The notes: a model not told the origin generated them from the sequence alone. DNA of 23,587 bases from Fimousia sp045616445 (GCA_045616445.1 JAZLGR010000031.1:1-23587); one strand, 5' to 3'. Shown: positions 1-7,696, numbered from the stretch's first letter. Numbers and translations are program-made.

Positions 1-37
1 TAACGCTGTGTTTCTCCTTTCTCGCTGTAAATAAGAT

Positions 38-268
38 TTAGATATGGAACTGCTCCAAATAAGCATCCAGAATCTCAACCCTTACAAGCGCCATCTTTCC
101 AACCTTGTATACCGCACCGGCTTCCTTCGCCAACTTCTCAAAAGAGCTTTGTCTCATACCATAGACAGCTGCACCTTCCCGATATCTGAGAAAGCGAGCT
201 TGGCTTTCTTGCTTCGCTGACTGGTACTCCCTGGCCAGTTTGGATTGTGGTTTTATCTCGTTGTTCAT
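38..268 (-). CDS. DUF6462-like excisionase / small HTH protein of an integrated element
   Basis: A 76-residue basic protein. Residues about 30-76 resemble a winged-helix excisionase (MerR/HTH_17-like): a tyrosine-glycine turn (VYGMRQSSFEKLAKEAG), then a wing with VGKMALVRVEILDAYLE. I recognise this as the DUF6462 type that commonly precedes a tyrosine integrase in Clostridia integrative elements. The ATG at 268 is chosen because AAGGAG lies 8 bases upstream; an open frame extends to 307 but lacks a site. After the stop, the same strand carries an AGAAAGGAG ribosome site (about 10-25) pointing out of the window, so another gene, probably the integrase, should start just left of position 1. The excision role is inferred from family and position; the missing integrase cannot be seen. 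Confidence 0.7.
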   Translation of the reverse strand: MNNEIKPQSKLAREYQSAKQESQARFLRYREGAAVYGMRQSSFEKLAKEAGAVYKVGKMALVRVEILDAYLEQFHI

Positions 269-361
269 GACGATTCTCCTTTGCTTCGTATAAAATTCGT
301 AGTACATTGGGATCGTTTTCGTATAGTTTTGTGAGGATTACGAATTACAGTGGCTAAATCA

Positions 362-408
362 ACAAAAAAAGGCCACCTTCTAAGAATTTAATCTTAGAAA
401 GTGACCTC
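362..408 (-). terminator. Intrinsic terminator downstream of lysS
   Basis: Inverted repeat GGCCACCTTCTAAGA (371-385) / TCTTAGAAAGTGACCT (392-407) with a 6-base loop and one mismatch. Leftward transcripts read a run of seven U after the stem (364-370). It lies between the lysS stop and the element-borne small gene, so it should end the greA-lysS transcript and insulate the element from it. Confidence 0.8.
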
Positions 409-429
409 TCTAGTACGTAATTTTTCTAA

Positions 430-535
430 TGAAATTGATTATCGACAGTATTTACACCTATTATGGCGTATTATCGACACTGATTTTGTAGTCAATTTGT
501 GGTCAAACTACGATTTTTCCCCTTTTTCAAGGGTT
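430..535. repeat. Short repeats at the presumed element/chromosome junction
   Basis: This gene-free stretch before lysS holds TTATCGACA twice in direct orientation (439-447 and 471-479, 32 bases apart), followed by the similar pair TAGTCAATTT / TGGTCAAACT (about 489-508) and a small hairpin CCCTT-TTTC-AAGGG (520-533). Such repeats next to an excisionase gene could be integrase arm-type binding sites and part of an attachment site. No duplicated core can be identified because the other end of the element is outside the window. Confidence 0.35.
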
Positions 536-569
536 TATATTACCTGACAATACTTGATAATACTGAATC

Positions 570-2177
570 TTACTCTTTTACAGACTTCATTGTTGGGAAC
601 AGTAATACATCACGGATTGCCTGGCTGTCAGTTAATAACATAACCAAACGGTCAATACCGTAACCGATACCGCCTGTAGGTGGCATACCGATTTCTAATG
701 CATTTAAGAAATCTTCATCTGTGTGTTCTGCTTCGTCATCGCCTGCTGCTGCGTTAGCATCCTGCTGAGCGAAACGTTCTCTCTGATCGATTGGGTCGTT
801 AAGCTCGGAGTAAGCATTACACATTTCCCATGTGTTGATGAATAATTCGAAACGTTCTACCTTGGAAGGATCTTCTGGTTTTTTCTTTGTTAATGGAGAA
901 ATCTCGATTGGATGATCCATTACGAATGTAGGCTGAATTAAGTTTTCTTCCACATATTCTTCAAAGAATAAGTTTAAGATGTCACCCTTCTTGTGGTGAG
1001 CTTCAATTTCGATTTCGCGTTCTTTTGCAAGTGCTTTTGCTTCTTCTTCAGTGATTGCATCAAAGTCAACGCCAGCATACTTCTTAACTGCATCTGTCAT
1101 TGTGATACGTTCGAATGGTTTGCTTAAGTCGATTTCGATTCCGTTGTAGGAGATGACTGCTGTTCCGCAAACCTTTTCAGCTAAATAACGGAACATGGAT
1201 TCTGTCAAATCCATCATGCCGTTGTAATCTGTGTATGCCTGATATAATTCCATTAATGTGAATTCTGGGTTGTGACGTGTGTCAACCCCTTCGTTACGGA
1301 ATACACGACCGATTTCGAATACTCTTTCTAAACCACCAACGATTAATCTCTTTAAGTATAATTCTAAGGAGATACGAAGTTTTACATCTTCATTTAACGC
1401 GTTGTAGTGTGTTTCAAATGGTCTTGCGGCAGCTCCACCAGCGTTGGAAACTAACATTGGTGTTTCAACTTCCATGAAGTCGCGTTCTGCTAAGAAGTTA
1501 CGGATTTCTTTGACGATCTGGGAACGCTTAACGAATACATTCTTGGATTCTTCGTTCATGATCAGGTCGATGTAACGCTGACGATATTTTGCGTCTGTAT
1601 CTGTTAATCCATGGAATTTTTCTGGAAGTGGATTTAAGCTCTTGGAAAGAAGTGTCATCTCTTCTGCATGGATGGAGATTTCACCTGTCTTTGTACGGAA
1701 TAAGTAACCTTTTACGCCGTAGATATCACCGATATCAGACTTTTTAAATGTTGCATAATCGTCTGTTCCGATGACGTCTCTTGCAACGTATAACTGGATT
1801 TTGCCCTGTAAATCCTGGATATTTGCAAAGGATGCTTTACCCATAACACGTTTGAACATCATACGTCCAGCAACATTCACATAGATTGGCTGAGCGTCCA
1901 TGATTGCTCTTCTGTTGTTGTATTCTTCATTGACAGCCTGTCTTGCTTCTTTTTCATCCATTCCTTCTGTGTTAACAGGAACGATTTCACCGATAATCTT
2001 AGCTTCGTGTGCTTCATAAATTGCTTTTGCTTCTGCTGTATGGTGAGTCTGATCATACTTTGTAATCTGGAATGGGTCATTGCCAGCCTGCTGAAGTGCT
2101 GCTAACTTTTCTCTACGAACCTTCTGAAGCTGGTTTACATCCTGCTTCTGTGGCTGATTCTGATTCTGCTTTGCCAT
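570..2177 (-). CDS. lysS: Lysyl-tRNA synthetase, class II
   Basis: Charges tRNA-Lys with lysine in the cytoplasm. An N-terminal OB-fold anticodon-binding domain covers about residues 98-175 (VAGRMMFKRVMGKASF). The class II catalytic core follows: motif 1 near 230-245 (FMEVETPML), motif 2 near 291-310 (RVFRNEGVDTRHNPEFTLME) and motif 3 at 503-511 (GIGYGIDRL); the end reads LLFPTMK. At 535 residues it is longer than the usual 490-510, because of a Gln/Asn-rich N-terminus and extra charged residues at about 60-97. The ATG at 2177 has GGAGG six bases upstream. It lies 13 bp after greA and is almost certainly co-transcribed. Codon choice is strongly biased, as expected for high expression. Confidence 0.97.
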   Translation of the reverse strand: MAKQNQNQPQKQDVNQLQKVRREKLAALQQAGNDPFQITKYDQTHHTAEAKAIYEAHEAKIIGEIVPVNTEGMDEKEARQAVNEEYNNRRAIMDAQPIYVNVAGRMMFKRVMGKASFANIQDLQGKIQLYVARDVIGTDDYATFKKSDIGDIYGVKGYLFRTKTGEISIHAEEMTLLSKSLNPLPEKFHGLTDTDAKYRQRYIDLIMNEESKNVFVKRSQIVKEIRNFLAERDFMEVETPMLVSNAGGAAARPFETHYNALNEDVKLRISLELYLKRLIVGGLERVFEIGRVFRNEGVDTRHNPEFTLMELYQAYTDYNGMMDLTESMFRYLAEKVCGTAVISYNGIEIDLSKPFERITMTDAVKKYAGVDFDAITEEEAKALAKEREIEIEAHHKKGDILNLFFEEYVEENLIQPTFVMDHPIEISPLTKKKPEDPSKVERFELFINTWEMCNAYSELNDPIDQRERFAQQDANAAAGDDEAEHTDEDFLNALEIGMPPTGGIGYGIDRLVMLLTDSQAIRDVLLFPTMKSVKE

Positions 2178-2190
2178 GTATATCCTCCAA

Positions 2191-2673
2191 TTATCTCTGA
2201 ATGTCTAATACTTTGATCTTATATAATACTCCGTCTGGAGCTTCGTATTCCACTTCATCGCCGATTGTGGAGCCGATTAAAGCTGCACCCATAGCGGATT
2301 CATTGGAAATCTTGTTATTTAAGATGTCTGCTTCTGTGGAACCAACAATTTTGTATGTAGCTTCTTCTTCGAAATCATAATCGAAAATGGTTACCATACA
2401 ACCTACGTTTACTTTACCCTGTTCGTAGTTATCTTCGTCGATTACTTCTGCATATTTTAAGATCTGTTCTAATTCTTCAATACGTGCTTCGATGTCACGC
2501 TGTTCATCTTTTGCTGCATCGTATTCTGCATTTTCAGATAAGTCGCCCTGTGCACGTGCTTCTTTTAATTTCTGTGCAACGTCTTTTCTGCGAACAACTT
2601 TTAAATTTTCTAATTCAGCTTCTAATGCTCTTAAACCATCGATGGTCATAAGATTTTTCTTAACTTCTGCCAT
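2191..2673 (-). CDS. greA: Transcription elongation factor GreA
   Basis: A 160-residue protein of normal family length. It binds RNA polymerase and stimulates cleavage of backtracked RNA through the secondary channel. The N-terminal antiparallel coiled coil is visible at about residues 12-78, with its acidic tip (GDLSENAEYDAAKDEQ, about 43-58). The C-terminal FKBP-like domain follows (about 85-160; GSTEADI, ISNESAMGAALIG, VEYEAPDG). The start at 2673 has AAAGGA about 9 bases upstream. It is the first gene of a two-gene operon with lysS under a consensus promoter; greA next to lysS is a common arrangement in Firmicutes. Confidence 0.97.
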   Translation of the reverse strand: MAEVKKNLMTIDGLRALEAELENLKVVRRKDVAQKLKEARAQGDLSENAEYDAAKDEQRDIEARIEELEQILKYAEVIDEDNYEQGKVNVGCMVTIFDYDFEEEATYKIVGSTEADILNNKISNESAMGAALIGSTIGDEVEYEAPDGVLYKIKVLDIQR

Positions 2674-2730
2674 GATCCAAAATCCTTTCTATATAAATGT
2701 CTACATAATATGTGCTATTTTAACTAGGAT

Positions 2731-2759
2731 ATTATACCCTAGCAATTTTCACATGTCAA
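2731..2759 (-). promoter_or_regulatory. Consensus sigma-A promoter of greA-lysS
   Basis: On the minus strand TTGACA (2754-2759), 17-base spacer, TATAAT (2731-2736): a perfect match to both hexamers. The start point would be near 2724, giving a leader of about 50 bases. An imperfect 19-bp palindrome, CTAGGATATTATACCCTAG (2724-2742), is centred on the -10 box. No T-box or riboswitch can fit in the short leader. Confidence 0.88.
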
Positions 2760-2766
2760 CAAAAGT

Positions 2767-2795
2767 CCCACATTCCATTATGATTGATGTATAAT
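2767..2795 (+). promoter_or_regulatory. Possible promoter of the glycerol-1-phosphate dehydrogenase gene
   Basis: TATAAT at 2790-2795 on the plus strand lies 38 bases before the ATG. No good -35 box is found at 17 bases upstream (CCCACA, 2767-2772). It is back-to-back with the greA promoter, whose -35 ends at 2759, so the two could compete or share a regulator. Confidence 0.4.
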
Positions 2796-2832
2796 AATAC
2801 TACTAACATATTTTAAAAGAGGTAACTATATA

Positions 2833-4182
2833 ATGAATATCAATGAAATGAAAGTGTTCGACTGTCCATGCGGTCAGATTCATGACACGGTCATGGATCA
2901 CGTAGACATTTCCTTAGGGGCAGTGGGCCATATTCCTGCCTATCTGCATGAGAAGGGTATCCAGTCTGTCTTCGTGGTTGCGGACAAGCACACCTACAAG
3001 GCTGCTGGGGAGCTTCTTGTTCAGAATCTCACGAATAGCAGCATCGACACGGATCTCTATGTGATTCCTGGCGAAGGGGAAGTCGTTCCCGACGAGCGCG
3101 TGGTCCTCGGCATCATGATCGCCATGAAGAAGGACTACGACCTCATCATCGGCGTGGGAAGTGGCACTATCAACGACATGTGCAAGTTCGTCTCCTGGCG
3201 CTTAAAGATGAACTATATCATCTGCGCCACCGCTCCATCCATGGATGGCTACGCATCCGTTGGCGCACCCCTGATGATCAACAACCTGAAAACCACGCTG
3301 GATTGTCACGTTCCGATGGCGATATTTGCCGATGTGGACGTTCTTCGCAGAGCACCGATGAACATGATTCACGCAGGTCTCGGCGATATCCTTGGCAAAT
3401 ACACCTGTCTCACCGACTGGAAACTGTCTCACATCATCAACGATGAGTACTATTGCCAGCACATCGTGGATATGGTGGAAGGATATATTAAAAAAGTAGT
3501 GGATACGGCCGATCAGGTGAATACCAGAAGCCCGGAAGCCATCGCAGCCATCGCAGCCATCACAGAGGCCCTCATCGGAACTGGCATTGCCATGAGCTTT
3601 GTGGGCAATTCCCGACCTGCATCCGGAAGCGAGCACCATATCTCCCACTATTGGGAAATGAAATATCTCATGGCCGGCAAAACATCTGCCCTCCACGGCA
3701 TCCAGGTAGAAATCGGAACCGTGGGCATCGTCCATTTATATGAAGAACTGATGAAGATGGATGTGGATTTTGACAAGGCGAAGGCCCATGCTGCTGCCTA
3801 TGATGAGGCACTTTGGGAAGAAAAGATGAAGGAGCTTTATCTCGTATCCGCTCCCGGCGTCATTGACTTAGAAAAAGAAGTACAGAAGAACGGCGCCGAA
3901 GGACACGCAGCGCGTATCGCTATCATTGAAGAAAAATGGGAAGAAATCCGCGCCATGATAAAAGACGCTCTTCCAACCGTTGACCATGTGCTTGGTATTT
4001 TGCAAAGCCTTGGCGCCCCATACAAACCATCTCAGGTGGGCATCGATGACAAGCTGGTTTCTGACAGCATCGTCGTTGCCAAGGAAGTAAGAAACCGTTA
4101 CGGTCTGCTTCAGCTTCTTTGGGACCTTGGCTTAGAAGAAGAGATGGGCGACAACCTGGCCGCATTCTATCACACAATTTAA
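2833..4182 (+). CDS. egsA: sn-Glycerol-1-phosphate dehydrogenase (AraM/EgsA family)
   Basis: A 449-residue member of the iron-containing alcohol dehydrogenase / glycerol dehydrogenase superfamily. It should reduce dihydroxyacetone phosphate to sn-glycerol-1-phosphate with NAD(P)H in the cytoplasm. Visible are the nucleotide-binding GVGSGTIND (107-115), the family motif ATAPSMDGYAS (132-142), and metal-site candidates: Asp in GLGDILGKY (182-190), His in GSEHHISH (265-272) and HG at 288-289. The C-terminus (about 320-449) is helical and longer than in glycerol dehydrogenase, as in AraM. The site AGAGGT lies 9 bases before the ATG. It is a single gene reading against its neighbours between greA and the birA-dusB operon. 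Many codons end in C or G (GGC, ATC, CTC), unlike the flanking genes. The family is confident; the physiological product is not shown here. Confidence 0.88.
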   Translation: MNINEMKVFDCPCGQIHDTVMDHVDISLGAVGHIPAYLHEKGIQSVFVVADKHTYKAAGELLVQNLTNSSIDTDLYVIPGEGEVVPDERVVLGIMIAMKKDYDLIIGVGSGTINDMCKFVSWRLKMNYIICATAPSMDGYASVGAPLMINNLKTTLDCHVPMAIFADVDVLRRAPMNMIHAGLGDILGKYTCLTDWKLSHIINDEYYCQHIVDMVEGYIKKVVDTADQVNTRSPEAIAAIAAITEALIGTGIAMSFVGNSRPASGSEHHISHYWEMKYLMAGKTSALHGIQVEIGTVGIVHLYEELMKMDVDFDKAKAHAAAYDEALWEEKMKELYLVSAPGVIDLEKEVQKNGAEGHAARIAIIEEKWEEIRAMIKDALPTVDHVLGILQSLGAPYKPSQVGIDDKLVSDSIVVAKEVRNRYGLLQLLWDLGLEEEMGDNLAAFYHTI

Positions 4183-4210
4183 GGAGTATCCTAAAAACTT
4201 AAAAAAGACA

Positions 4211-4247
4211 AAAAAAGCCTCGCAGACTACCTGCGAGGCTATTTTGT
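4211..4247. terminator. Bidirectional intrinsic terminator
   Basis: Perfect 9-bp stem GCCTCGCAG (4217-4225) / CTGCGAGGC (4231-4239) with a five-base loop. On the minus strand it is followed by six to seven U (4211-4216); on the plus strand by the weaker TATTTTG. It sits between convergent genes and serves both the dehydrogenase gene and the birA-dusB operon. Confidence 0.9.
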
Positions 4248-4255
4248 CATTCTAT

Positions 4256-4456
4256 TTACTTGTCTTCTTTGTCATCTCTTTTGATAAAATATCTCCAGAA
4301 ATAAACTACCGTCACAATTGCAAAAAATACAGTTAATAAAATGAATGTTTTTGCTTCTTTCACTGTCGCACCATTTGATAACAAGGAATAATCCTGTACT
4401 ACAAACATCAGGGTACAGACAATATATAAAATGCCAATTGCGATATCTCTCTTCAT
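4256..4456 (-). CDS. Small two-helix membrane protein, unknown function
   Basis: A 66-residue protein with two predicted membrane helices, about residues 7-25 (IGILYIVCTLMFVVQ) and 37-55 (FILLTVFFAIVTVVYFW), and a charged C-terminal tail (KRDDKEDK). The Arg/Lys balance suggests both ends face the cytoplasm. It starts only 3 bases after the dusB stop and ends just before the operon terminator, so it is the last gene of the birA-coaX-dusB transcription unit. Translational coupling to dusB is likely. I do not recognise a family. Confidence 0.75.
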   Translation of the reverse strand: MKRDIAIGILYIVCTLMFVVQDYSLLSNGATVKEAKTFILLTVFFAIVTVVYFWRYFIKRDDKEDK

Positions 4457-4459
4457 AAT

Positions 4460-5440
4460 TTACTCCATTCCTTTTAATGAACGTTCATATTCCCCTAACA
4501 GGGTCTTAAAATCAGCCATGGTTTCCACTTCATTGATCTTGCCGCGCAGACGGGAAGAGTTGGGATAGCCATAGGTATACCAGGCTACATGCTTGCGCAT
4601 CTCTCTCATACCGGTATATTCGCCTTTAAAATCCAGCATCATCTCGCCATGACGAAGAATCATGTCAATGACTTCCTGAAAAGCAGGCTTTGGCAGCAAT
4701 TCTCCTGTCTCCATATAATGGTTCATCTGCTTGAAAATCCATGGATTCCCTTTCGCAGCGCGCCCGATCATGAATGCATCACAGCCTGTCTCCTCATACA
4801 TCCGCTTGGCATCCTGAGGAACGACAATATCACCGTTGCCAATGACCGGTATCTTCACCGCTTCCTTCACCTTGCGAATGGTACCCCAGTCTGCATGACC
4901 GGAATAATACTGATAGCGGGTTCTCCCATGTACTGCGATGGCGCTTGCTCCATTGTCCTCGATGATGCGGGCAATTTCAGGAGCAGTTTCATCATCAATT
5001 TCAAATCCCTTACGGATTTTTACGGTGACCGGAAGCTTTGTCTTTGAAGAGATTGCCTTCACAATCTTTCCGATCAGCTCTGGATCTTTCATCAACGCAG
5101 AGCCCTCACCGTTATTTACGATCTTTGGAACCGGACAGCCCATATTGATATCAATAAAGTCAAAGCCCGCATCTTCGATCTTCACTGCCATATCTGCCAT
5201 CAGCTCTGGGTCAGAGCCAAACAGCTGTACCGCGATGGGATGTTCCTCCTCGCTGGTTTTTAACAGTGGTAATGTATTCTTATTCTCATAGAACAATGCC
5301 TTGGCGCTGATCATCTCTGTGTAGAGCATGCCACAGCCCATCTCCTTGCATAACAATCGAAAGGGCCAGTCTGTCACACCTGCCATTGGTCCGAGAACAA
5401 AGTTATTCTTGATTACTTTCTCACCAATTTTTAATTCCAT
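4460..5440 (-). CDS. dusB: tRNA-dihydrouridine synthase (DusB type)
   Basis: A 326-residue FMN-dependent enzyme that reduces uridines in the tRNA D-loop to dihydrouridine. The TIM-barrel signatures are all present: FVLGPMAGVTDWPFR (14-28), INMGCPVPKIV (98-108) with the catalytic Cys at 102, TVKIRKG (139-145), HGRTR (171-175), the FMN-phosphate segment GNGDI (201-205) and MIGRAAKGNPW (224-234). Length is normal for DusB. The ATG at 5440 lies one base after the coaX stop, so it is translationally coupled to coaX. Confidence 0.95.
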   Translation of the reverse strand: MELKIGEKVIKNNFVLGPMAGVTDWPFRLLCKEMGCGMLYTEMISAKALFYENKNTLPLLKTSEEEHPIAVQLFGSDPELMADMAVKIEDAGFDFIDINMGCPVPKIVNNGEGSALMKDPELIGKIVKAISSKTKLPVTVKIRKGFEIDDETAPEIARIIEDNGASAIAVHGRTRYQYYSGHADWGTIRKVKEAVKIPVIGNGDIVVPQDAKRMYEETGCDAFMIGRAAKGNPWIFKQMNHYMETGELLPKPAFQEVIDMILRHGEMMLDFKGEYTGMREMRKHVAWYTYGYPNSSRLRGKINEVETMADFKTLLGEYERSLKGME

Positions 5441-5441
5441 A

Positions 5442-6215
5442 CTATTTTTCTTTATTCTTTTTGTAGAGAATCTCCAGACCTTTTAAGGTAAGGTTCTGGT
5501 CATAAATATCGATGAGTCCTTTTTCATTGGTTACTACCTTGCCAAGTCCGCCAGTAGCAATTACTCTCAAATCTTTATGGCCTGTTTCTTCACGAAATCT
5601 CTCTACAATATATTTGGTTTCTCCAATACAGCTGAAATATACACCAGCCTGCATGCCTGTTACAGTATCTTTGGCAAGTACAGAGCGCTTCTTCTTGATT
5701 TCGATTTCAGGAAGCTTCGCTGCTTCTTTCCACAATACATTTGCAGAGGACTGAATACCAGGGACGATGAGTCCGCCGATAAACTCGCCCTTTTCATTGA
5801 TATAATCATAGGTTGTTGCTGTTCCGTAATCGATGACTACTGCTGGTCCGCCATAGATTTCATAGGCTGCCACTGCATCTACAATACGGTCTGCGCCTAA
5901 CTGCTTTGGATTGGATGTCTTGATACTGATCCCTGTCTTGATTCCAGGGCCAACAATAATCGGTCTTTTGCCAAAATATTTATAAATTGCATTTGTAAAG
6001 GAATACATCATCTTTGGTACAACGGAAGAGATGATCGTGTCCTCAATATCCTTTGGATCAAATCCTTTACGACGAACCATATCATAAACAAGTACACCAT
6101 ATTCATCAGATGTACGACTTTCCTTTGTTGTCATACGGAAGGTTCCAAGGATTTTCTGTCCATCCATGATCCCCATTGTGATATTTGTGTTTCCTACATC
6201 AACTGCTAATAACAT
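5442..6215 (-). CDS. coaX: Type III pantothenate kinase
   Basis: Phosphorylates pantothenate, the first step of coenzyme A synthesis. The 257-residue form begins MLLAVDVGNTN, placing the phosphate-binding DVGNTN motif at residues 6-11 as in other CoaX proteins. Further motifs: LGADR (106-110), VVIDYGTATTYD (127-138) with the adenosine/phosphate loop, GGLIVPG and ATGGLGK near the C-terminus. The ATG at 6215 has AGGAG 8 bases upstream; an in-frame start at 6284 would overlap the preceding gene and add an unrelated basic stretch, so it is rejected. It lies 2 bp after the DUF6145-like gene and 1 bp before dusB. Type III kinases are not feedback-inhibited by CoA. Confidence 0.95.
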   Translation of the reverse strand: MLLAVDVGNTNITMGIMDGQKILGTFRMTTKESRTSDEYGVLVYDMVRRKGFDPKDIEDTIISSVVPKMMYSFTNAIYKYFGKRPIIVGPGIKTGISIKTSNPKQLGADRIVDAVAAYEIYGGPAVVIDYGTATTYDYINEKGEFIGGLIVPGIQSSANVLWKEAAKLPEIEIKKKRSVLAKDTVTGMQAGVYFSCIGETKYIVERFREETGHKDLRVIATGGLGKVVTNEKGLIDIYDQNLTLKGLEILYKKNKEK

Positions 6216-6217
6216 AA

Positions 6218-6559
6218 TTAATTCTCCTGCTCCAGTTCTTCTCCTAAGAAAAATACGCGGTAATAGAGTTCTAAGGTTTCCCATAAATCTCTCTTCTTCA
6301 TCTGCATATCCTTGATCTTAAGAGCACTGCCTATCTCATCAAATAACAAATCATTCTCTTTGGAGGAAGCAACCATATTCAGGTTACCATCTTCGTCAAA
6401 TTCCAATGTGATGACTCCTCCTACTTCTGCTGTATATAAAACACAGGCAATTTTTAACTCATCCTTTACCTGCTGTGGCAGGGAATTAAAATCCGGATTC
6501 AGATAAAATTTTTTCTCGTAGGCACTTGCGCCACACAATACAACTTGATCCTGATACAT
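6218..6559 (-). CDS. DUF6145-like protein, unknown function
   Basis: A 113-residue acidic, soluble protein (MYQDQVVLCGASAYEKKFYLN...). It has no signal peptide or membrane segment. A central beta-rich section (VGGVITLEFDEDGNLNMVAS) is followed by charged helices. I recognise it as the DUF6145 type found in Lachnospiraceae. The ATG at 6559 has GGAGG five bases upstream and is preferred over the one four codons earlier, which has no site. It is packed between birA and coaX (2 bp), which suggests a conserved role linked to biotin/CoA metabolism or translation, but no function can be read from the sequence. Confidence 0.8.
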   Translation of the reverse strand: MYQDQVVLCGASAYEKKFYLNPDFNSLPQQVKDELKIACVLYTAEVGGVITLEFDEDGNLNMVASSKENDLLFDEIGSALKIKDMQMKKRDLWETLELYYRVFFLGEELEQEN

Positions 6560-6613
6560 AACTACCTCCATTGAGGCTTATAAGGCTTCCTACGGCACAT
6601 ATAAGTCCCATTC

Positions 6614-7594
6614 CTAAACATATCCATATAATCCCCGGACAGAAACCTCTCCGGACATTACTGTTTCTTTTTTGCCCGCACGATCCTCCACAATCAGCTC
6701 TCCTACTTCGTTGATGCCGAGGGCTGTACGGATTTTTTCCTCTCTATTTTTGATAATCTTAACTTCTCTGCCGATATTGACCAGGTAAGATTCATACTCC
6801 TTCTTGATCTTCCACAGATCGCCGGAGATCAAAAATGCTTCGTAAAGACGTTCAAACTGCTCGCAAAATGCGGCAATCAGTCTCGCCCGTTCGATTTTCT
6901 TCCCACCTGCTAAATACAAAGAAGTAGCCATCTCCTCGATGGCCGGGTCAAACACCTCTGTGTTTGCATTAATACCAATGCCGACAACAATATAATGCAC
7001 CTCATCCATGTCTGCGCTCATCTCCGTCAGAATGCCGGACACCTTCCTGCCGCCTACAATGACATCATTGGGCCACTTAATCTGTGGATGTAAGTCTGTC
7101 ATCTCATCGATGGCTCTCGCAAGGGCTAAAGCTGTGACTATGGTAACCATGGACGCTTTCTGGGGTTCAATTCTTGGTCTTAATAACAGGGACATCCAGA
7201 TGCCGGTTCCCGGTGGAGAAATCCACGTACGGCCTCTACGTCCTCGTCCTAAGGTCTGCTCTTCACAGACTGCCAGCAGTCCATTCTTACGGCCCTGTCT
7301 GGCAAACTCATGAATGCGCACGTTGGTGGAATCAGTTACCTCAAAATATTCGACCTCTCTGCCAGCCCACACACTCTTATTATATAGACCAATCTCCTCC
7401 GCCGTGATGCGGTCAGCATCGCAGGTGAGACGGTACCCCTTTCTGGTCACGGATTCGATTTCATAGCCTTCTTCCCGAAGCTGATTGATCACCTTCCACA
7501 CAGCAGTACGACTGACTCCCAGTTCGTTGCTTAACTGCTCCCCGGAAATAAATCCATTTCTCTTTTTCAGACAGGACAGAATGGCTGTTTTCAT
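6614..7594 (-). CDS. birA: Bifunctional biotin-[acetyl-CoA-carboxylase] ligase and biotin repressor
   Basis: A 326-residue BirA. The N-terminal winged-helix domain (about 1-58; ISGEQLSNELGVSRTAVWKVI and GYEIESVTRKGYRL) makes it the repressor-type, not a ligase alone. The catalytic domain (about 80-265) has DSTN (88-91), the biotinyl-AMP loop GRGRRGR (116-122), KWPNDV (173-178), Lys184 in GRKVSGIL and GIGIN (205-209). A C-terminal SH3-like domain follows. The ATG at 7594 has GGAGGAG upstream with good spacing; an ATG five codons earlier lies inside that site and is rejected. It is the first gene of the birA / DUF6145-like / coaX / dusB / membrane-protein operon. No biotin synthesis or transport gene is in the window. 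Confidence 0.95.
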   Translation of the reverse strand: MKTAILSCLKKRNGFISGEQLSNELGVSRTAVWKVINQLREEGYEIESVTRKGYRLTCDADRITAEEIGLYNKSVWAGREVEYFEVTDSTNVRIHEFARQGRKNGLLAVCEEQTLGRGRRGRTWISPPGTGIWMSLLLRPRIEPQKASMVTIVTALALARAIDEMTDLHPQIKWPNDVIVGGRKVSGILTEMSADMDEVHYIVVGIGINANTEVFDPAIEEMATSLYLAGGKKIERARLIAAFCEQFERLYEAFLISGDLWKIKKEYESYLVNIGREVKIIKNREEKIRTALGINEVGELIVEDRAGKKETVMSGEVSVRGLYGYV

Positions 7595-7622
7595 AGTTGT
7601 CTCCTCCATTTGATATCATTTT

Positions 7623-7651
7623 ATTATATAATAGCAATTTCACAAAATCAA
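7623..7651 (-). promoter_or_regulatory. Sigma-A promoter of the birA operon
   Basis: TTGATT (7646-7651), 17-base spacer, TATAAT (7623-7628) on the minus strand, about 30 bases before the birA start. It is separated from the upstream MFS gene by that gene's terminator. It is the only clear promoter for the five-gene operon. Confidence 0.8.
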
Positions 7652-7663
7652 GAATTAGGAACC

Positions 7664-7696
7664 GAAAAAGGGCCGCCACACAAGGTGACAGCCCTC
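7664..7696 (-). terminator. Terminator of the MFS carrier gene
   Basis: Inverted repeat AGGGCCGCCAC / GGTGACAGCCCT (about 7669-7695) with two mismatches and a short loop; leftward transcripts then read UUUUUCGG. It lies between the MFS stop and the birA promoter. Confidence 0.8.

Noticed and set aside
2674..2723. T-box or riboswitch leader for greA-lysS
   Set aside because: The leader is only about 50 bases, too short for a T-box, and shows no conserved motif.
3202..3735. A 177-codon open frame on the minus strand opposite the glycerol-1-phosphate dehydrogenase
   Set aside because: It lies wholly inside a well-supported gene, has no ribosome site and resembles no known protein; it is an antisense shadow.
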